Positions 59,413-64,000 of a stretch of 64,000 bases of DNA are shown here, in pieces. Below the pieces are notes generated by a model. That model was not told the origin of the DNA, searched no databases, and worked only from the letters and a program-made list of their open reading frames with translations. Source of the stretch: Glandiceps talaboti (lineage: Eukaryota > Hemichordata > Enteropneusta > Spengelidae); the NCBI RefSeq assembly GCF_964340395.1, contig NC_135556.1, forward strand, positions 11,670,910 to 11,734,909, written 5' to 3'. A program made the position numbers and the translations under genes. Numbering within the stretch: the first letter of the stretch is position 1; each line of letters opens with the position of its first letter.

Positions 59413-60535
59413 TGTCAATTTTGAACAAAAAATACAAAAAACTCTATGTTAATTACTGTGAGTGTTATTTCTCTTACTATTGCCATCACTGACTTCATAC
59501 AACAGAATCCTCTGCAAGCCAGTAATATGTCACGCCTATATAACATATTTGCATCAACCATCATTTTCACAATATATTACTCATAAAAACATCATCCTGC
59601 TACAAGGCAAAAAGTCAAATACTGCACTGGTTAAAATCTTTAACACAATTAACAAAATGAAACCAAAATTGTTCTCATGATTGACATTTTTTTCAGAAAG
59701 TTATCTTGTCTACAACATGTATGTATTATTCCATATTGACCAAAATTTTAATGTTGTTCCATTTCAGAAAGTGAATATCACATTAAAGGAGTTGTTCATT
59801 ATATACAATGTCGATCAACCCATTCCAAGTCAAAATGCCATAAATACCATTACTGACTTACTAATAGATAGATTCGCTACAATTGTGAAATTCATACATA
59901 TTGCCACTGTAAAGACATAGTAAATAGCATGGTAATGCCTCTCATGACCTCTCACCTTTATGTAAATGTTTATCAATCACACATCCATCACTTTTACATA
60001 TTTGACATGCACACCTACACATGTTTCTAGCTCAGAGAATCTTTACAATGCACTCCTATGTACTAACATCATTTTGGCAAACAGCATAGTTAGAGTTAGA
60101 GTTTGTATTAGCGTATTTGCATACCAATTAACTATTCACACCCCTTAATTTGCATACAAAATTAGGCCTATTTGTAACATACATGTATATTTGTAAATTT
60201 GCATTCATAGCTTCTATAAGCATTTCCATTGCCAGGAAACCATGCTGTCCAGTTCACACAGCTTTACTGTACAACACAGCTATATGAGTTGAAATGACAG
60301 TTCGCACACTAGACTTGTATTTGTACTAAATTCACATAAAAATATCTATACTTGATGTACATAAACACACTTTTGCAAAAGACTACTAGATGTATAGTCT
60401 GACGTCATGTTACCCTTTCAGATACCACTTTCATTTGAAAGAGATGTCTGATTAGGGGTGAATGACATGACTTATCTTACCATCTATCATATTAGATGTA
60501 TGATACATGAACGATAATAGACTATAGGGTGGCGG

Positions 60536-60832
60536 TCACTTTGTCCTAAACCAACTCATCCAAAACTACTTGTCCCACAGTCAACTTCGTCCCATAGTCG
60601 ATCATCTTGCGTCATCCAAGAGCCATTTGTAAAGTCATTTCTACAAAATGACCATGCACAAAAAATATGACTTAGCACTTTCAATGTTTTGTAAATTGAC
60701 ATAGGATACGATACAAAAGCTTAGTATGATATCTATGTTTGAGTTGATGGTGGGACGAGTTGACGGTTGGAAGAGATGACAGTGGGACGAGTTGACAGTG
60801 GGACGAGCTGGGTTGGGATGAGTTGTTTTACT
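60536..60832. mobile_element. Foldback whose arms are a 16-bp minisatellite
   Basis: The right arm (about 60745-60832) repeats GGGACGAGTTGACAGT-like units four to five times. The left arm (about 60536-60600) carries the same units inverted (GTCCCACAGTCAACTTCGTC). The loop between is ordinary AT-rich sequence. Confidence 0.6.
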
Positions 60833-61014
60833 AGCAACCATAGTCTAGTGTCCTGTATTAGCAAACTAAGCACTGTCTTCATGTTTAGGACTGAAGTCCT
60901 GCATCAGAGCTTTATATGGTCTGAGTTCCATCTACATTATAGTCTTCTGTTTGTCATACATCATGTCCAAATCATTTCATCAGCGCTCTGAATGGCTGTT
61001 GGCATTCCTATTAT

Positions 61015-61190
61015 GGCCCCCTAGAATGATGGAAATAATACACTATTTGAAATCAGTTTGTGAGTATGCGACCCCCTAGAATTATGGATATAATACATGA
61101 TTTGAAATCAATATGCAAAAACACAGCCCCCTAGAATGAGGGAAATAATACACGATTTGAAATCAATATGTGTAAATACACACATCACAT
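61015..61190. repeat. Three-copy tandem repeat, about 60 bp
   Basis: CCCCCTAGAATGATGGAAAT, then AATACA(C/T)(T/G)ATTTGAAATCA, occurs three times in a row with a few changes. Confidence 0.85.
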
Positions 61191-61373
61191 CTATAACCAA
61201 AGTCCAGTCAGACTTATTCCTGTCTTTAGTCCACTTGTATTGATTGTTGTTATCAACTTATATATTATGATTTGGCTGAAAAAATAGCACCTTGGTTAAA
61301 CTTACTGAACTTTGAAATCTTGTAAAGAAGACCTACTGCACTTGACATGTGTTCAGCTATTGCGGACGTTTCC

Positions 61374-61512
61374 TGCAAGGGTTTATGGGAAAATTTCTGG
61401 TGATGACATCATAAATACCCTAGTTACTTATGTCTCAACACTCTTTGATTTGTCAACACTAATAGATTGTAGATTAATGATGTCATCACAGGTTTTCCCA
61501 TAAACCCTTGTA
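61374..61512. mobile_element. 139-bp foldback element
   Basis: TGCAAGGGTTTATGGGAAAA and GTGATGACATCAT on the left face their inverse on the right. Arms are about 42 bases and the loop about 55. It lies 190 bases from the end of the HR1-like gene. Confidence 0.7.
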
Positions 61513-61702
61513 GCTATTTTACAGGGATTGTCGACCAAAATACTGGCACTGATTGGTATGGAAATATAGGCAAGCTGGGTCAATTCTACTCCTCTATTAC
61601 CAAGGTAACATTAGGAAAAACACTGACTGGTATTCCTCTAACTCACTGATTTGGCTACAAAGTGTTCGCAGGAGAAACTTGCAAGTTAAAAAAAAAGACG
61701 TC

Positions 61703-64000
61703 TTACTTTTCTTCTTGTGGTTCATCCATCATTTCCACATCTATGTCTACTACATCTTTGAAAATCTCTTCTTTATCAGTGGTCTCTTCTACATCTTCTT
61801 CTTGGTCCACGAAATCTCCATCTTCCTGTACTTCTCCTTCATCCTCTGCTGTTATCTTTATACCAGGAATCGTCTCTTCAAAACCACCTTCAATGGATTT
61901 AAACACTTCCTCATCTTCTTCCTCAACATTCCCATCTTCCTCAATGTCTACTGATTTCTTTTCATCTATATCATCATCGTTTTCATCCAGCAAATAATCT
62001 TCTACAAGGTCTTGCTTTTCGCGCACCATTTCTTCATCTGTTGGTTCTGGTACCAGTTCAGGTGCCAGTTCTGTGTCTGGTGGCTGTTCTGGTTGGGGTT
62101 CCTGTTCTGGTTTGGTTTCAGGTTCCTGTTTAAGTCCTGGTTGTTGTTCTGCATCTGGCATTTCATCTTGTGAGTTATTTAAAATTGCCTGCACCTCTTC
62201 AATCTGCGATGTTGCTAGTTCCTGAACAGGATGGTCTGCTTCATCAGTTTGCAAATCATCTTCAGTTGGTGTTACAGCTTGTGCCACATTTTGCATTGGA
62301 GCTTTTGCTGCATCTTGTGCCACATCTTGTGCTGCAGCTTTTGCTGCATCTTGTACCACATCTTGTGCTGCATCTTGTGCCACATCTTGTGCTGCATCTT
62401 GTACCGCATCTTGTGCTGCATCTTGTGCCACATCTTGCATTGCAGCTTGTGCCGCATCTTGTACCACATCTTGTGCTGCAGTTTGTGCTGCATCTTGTGC
62501 CACAGCTTGTGCTGCAGCTTCTGCCTCCCTTTCATCTGATTTCAGTTTGTCGCGTTCCATTTGTTCAGTACAGTCATTCAAACCAGCACAGTAGTGTAGC
62601 ATCAACAGAGCTAGTGCCTGCAATCGTTCATCACTCTTGTTAATGTACGCATTGAGTTTTGCTTTCTCTTTGGGATCTGTGCACTGCTTTTCTTCTTTAA
62701 ACAGGTCTGTTCTTGACTCAGATTCCTGATCAATTTCATGCTGTAATTTACTAATCTGGAAATTGAAAACATGTTGAGATGAGTTACAGCAACTTTACCA
62801 GTCAAAGGGAAAAAAGTATATGTCACTTTGAGCAAGAAACTATCTTACATTTGTAGCTATGATACATCTCAAGCTTGCAGTGTTTCTACTGCACTTTTAC
62901 TCGCTTCACTGAACGTATTGCTACAGATAACACTGCAAGCATGAGTGCAACTACCCCAAGTGCATCACACTGGCACCCATGCATCATGAGGTTCTGTCAT
63001 ACACGTAGTACTAAATTACTCATGTACATCTTTCTTTAACATTTATGATTTACTTAATATTAAGTGCAATTAAACTCCACTTCCTTTGTTTTCTGTAATA
63101 TACATAAACCTCTCTGACCAGATCTTTTAAATATATACTGACTTACCATTGCATTTAGTTTCTCTTTTCTTTCTTCATATGGAAGATTACTGAATAGTTC
63201 CTTACCCATCTGTAAAAGGAAAACCAACATTTAAGATCACACACATACTTGGCAAGATATTGCATGAAGAGAACTGAAAATCTAACCTGTACTGGCTATG
63301 GTAGATACTGGATGGGACTCACTGATACATACATTGAGAGACTAGTTTTGATAGCAATTGCTTATAATTTGTTTGCCACTTAATTTAGAAAATCTTGGTT
63401 TATGTTATCACAATAAATGACCCAACTGTATATTTGTGATAAGCAACACATTCCTTTTTATACATAAATTGGTACCATCACGCCTTTGGCTCTGGCTGAC
63501 ATGTTAATTCTGATCTCATAAGACCAGGTCAAGCATGTGGTGTCAAAGTTCAAAGTTCACCAATTTCCTTGGACTACCATAGACACTTAAACAATGCTTT
63601 TTTGTCCAATAGTGTAGTTGACATTGCCATTGCACTTTCATGACATACAGTGACAGTAAGTCAACTATTGGGAAGGTAACACAGACACCTACCTCTTTTG
63701 CAGCAGCTACAACCAATGCATCAGCATCTCCAGGTTTACTGTGTGGTCCATATGTTTGCAACAACTGTGTTTTAAGTGTGCGAGCACTTCCAGCCATACT
63801 GTCACTGTCACTGCCTTCATTATCGGATGATACATCAGTACCTGTTTTCCTCAAGTATTTTGGTCTCTGCAGACCTCGTGGCAGGAGTTTAGGAGAGGAT
63901 CTGGGTGATTTATTAGCTTGTACTGATGATGCGATATCTTTTGTAGCACTTTCTCCATCTTTGGTGGTTTTGTTGGCATGTGCTAACAGCAGATTGGTTG
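61703..64000 (-). CDS. Unidentified gene, 3' end: HR1-like helix, AxQD repeats, acidic tail (partial)
   Basis: Three exons read in phase: 63693-64000 (open at the window edge), 63147-63209 and 61703-62755. The visible 474 residues start with a Ser/Lys-rich linker (KSPRSSPKLLPRGLQRPKYL, then an acidic SDNEGSDSDS). Next is NLPYEERKEKLNAMISKL and a helical segment to LMLHY. This resembles HR1 (Rho-effector) coiled coils such as those in CIP4/FBP17-type proteins; that is inference from the LP-x-EER-x-KL pattern. About 85 residues follow of a four-residue repeat, (A/V)(A/V)QD. Then comes a Pro/Glu/Gln-rich stretch, and the last 110 residues are strongly acidic. The family is not identified; no SH3 domain follows, as CIP4-type proteins would have. 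The 5' part lies beyond the right edge. Confidence 0.7.
62262..62531 (-). repeat. 12-bp coding minisatellite in the HR1-like gene
   Basis: On the minus strand the units read GATGCAGCACAA-like 12-mers (D-A/V-A/V-Q), about 20 of them with scattered changes. Higher-order 24-base pairs (DAAQDVAQ) are visible. The multiple-of-three unit keeps the host frame, and the other frames stay open too. Confidence 0.9.

Larger units (their letters stand above)
54110..61702. other. Convergent intergenic interval, NFXL1 to the HR1-like gene
   Basis: 7.6 kb between two 3' ends. It should hold both 3' UTRs. It contains repeat G (54180-54500), a CA array (54831-54922), a short TCTG run (55180-55214), an 85-codon open frame with a good start context (55622-55879), foldbacks at 56243-56627, 60536-60832 and 61374-61512, a poly-G run near 57030, repeat E (59298-59412) and a three-copy 60-bp repeat (61015-61190). 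No conserved protein was recognised. Confidence 0.6.

Noticed and set aside
62170-62643. 157-codon plus-strand frame and a second minus-strand frame over the AxQD array
   Set aside because: Shadows of the 12-bp minisatellite. Only the frame continuous with the HR1-like exon and the acidic tail fits the splice phases.

Overview
This is animal nuclear DNA. Every multi-exon gene is built of GT-AG exons separated by AT-rich introns of a few hundred bases to about 2.8 kb. The genome is A+T-rich and full of microsatellites, foldback/MITE-like elements and tRNA-derived SINEs. The gene products are eukaryotic and metazoan: an AZUL-HECT E6AP ligase, NFXL1 and AFG2A. The full AZUL and HECT architecture and the wealth of CATA, TCTA and TG arrays suit a marine invertebrate bilaterian. 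I cannot name the phylum from sequence alone.

Layout, left to right. (1) 1-10,925, minus strand: eleven 5' exons of AFG2A (SPATA5), a type II AAA ATPase; its last exons lie beyond the left edge. (2) 11,329-13,167, plus: RPAP2 (Rtr1-type RNA polymerase II CTD phosphatase) as one uninterrupted exon, head-to-head with AFG2A across about 400 bp. (3) 17,018-20,117, minus: a two-exon, ten-helix EamA/DMT transporter. (4) 20,118-26,845: gene-poor, repeat-rich. (5) 26,846-37,363, minus: complete UBE3A (E6AP), 11 coding exons, about 890 residues. (6) 38,738-54,109, plus: NFXL1, 19 coding exons, about 898 residues, divergent from UBE3A. (7) 54,110-61,702: gene-poor tail-to-tail interval. (8) 61,703-64,000, minus: the 3' end of an unidentified gene with an HR1-like helical segment, a tetrapeptide-repeat region and an acidic tail.

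The genes are housekeeping genes of different processes: ribosome maturation, polymerase II, ubiquitylation and a NF-X1 RING protein. There is no operon logic; two divergent pairs may share promoters. One 13-base YY1-like box occurs in both divergent promoters.

No viral or secretion-type system was found. The most unusual pattern is repeated tandem duplication across exon/intron boundaries in the neighbouring UBE3A and NFXL1 genes. Donor sites of NFXL1 exons 3 and 17 each recur several times downstream. UBE3A exon 10 has a second partial copy. A decayed copy of the start of NFXL1 exon 7 sits 260 bp upstream of it. NFXL1 exon 5 carries an apparent one-base frameshift. Several foldback families have copies in more than one intron, including a set of three tiny elements bounded by CTAGGGAGT/ACTCCCTAG.

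Exon coordinates were read by eye from splice consensus and reading phase. All phases close except in NFXL1 exon 5.
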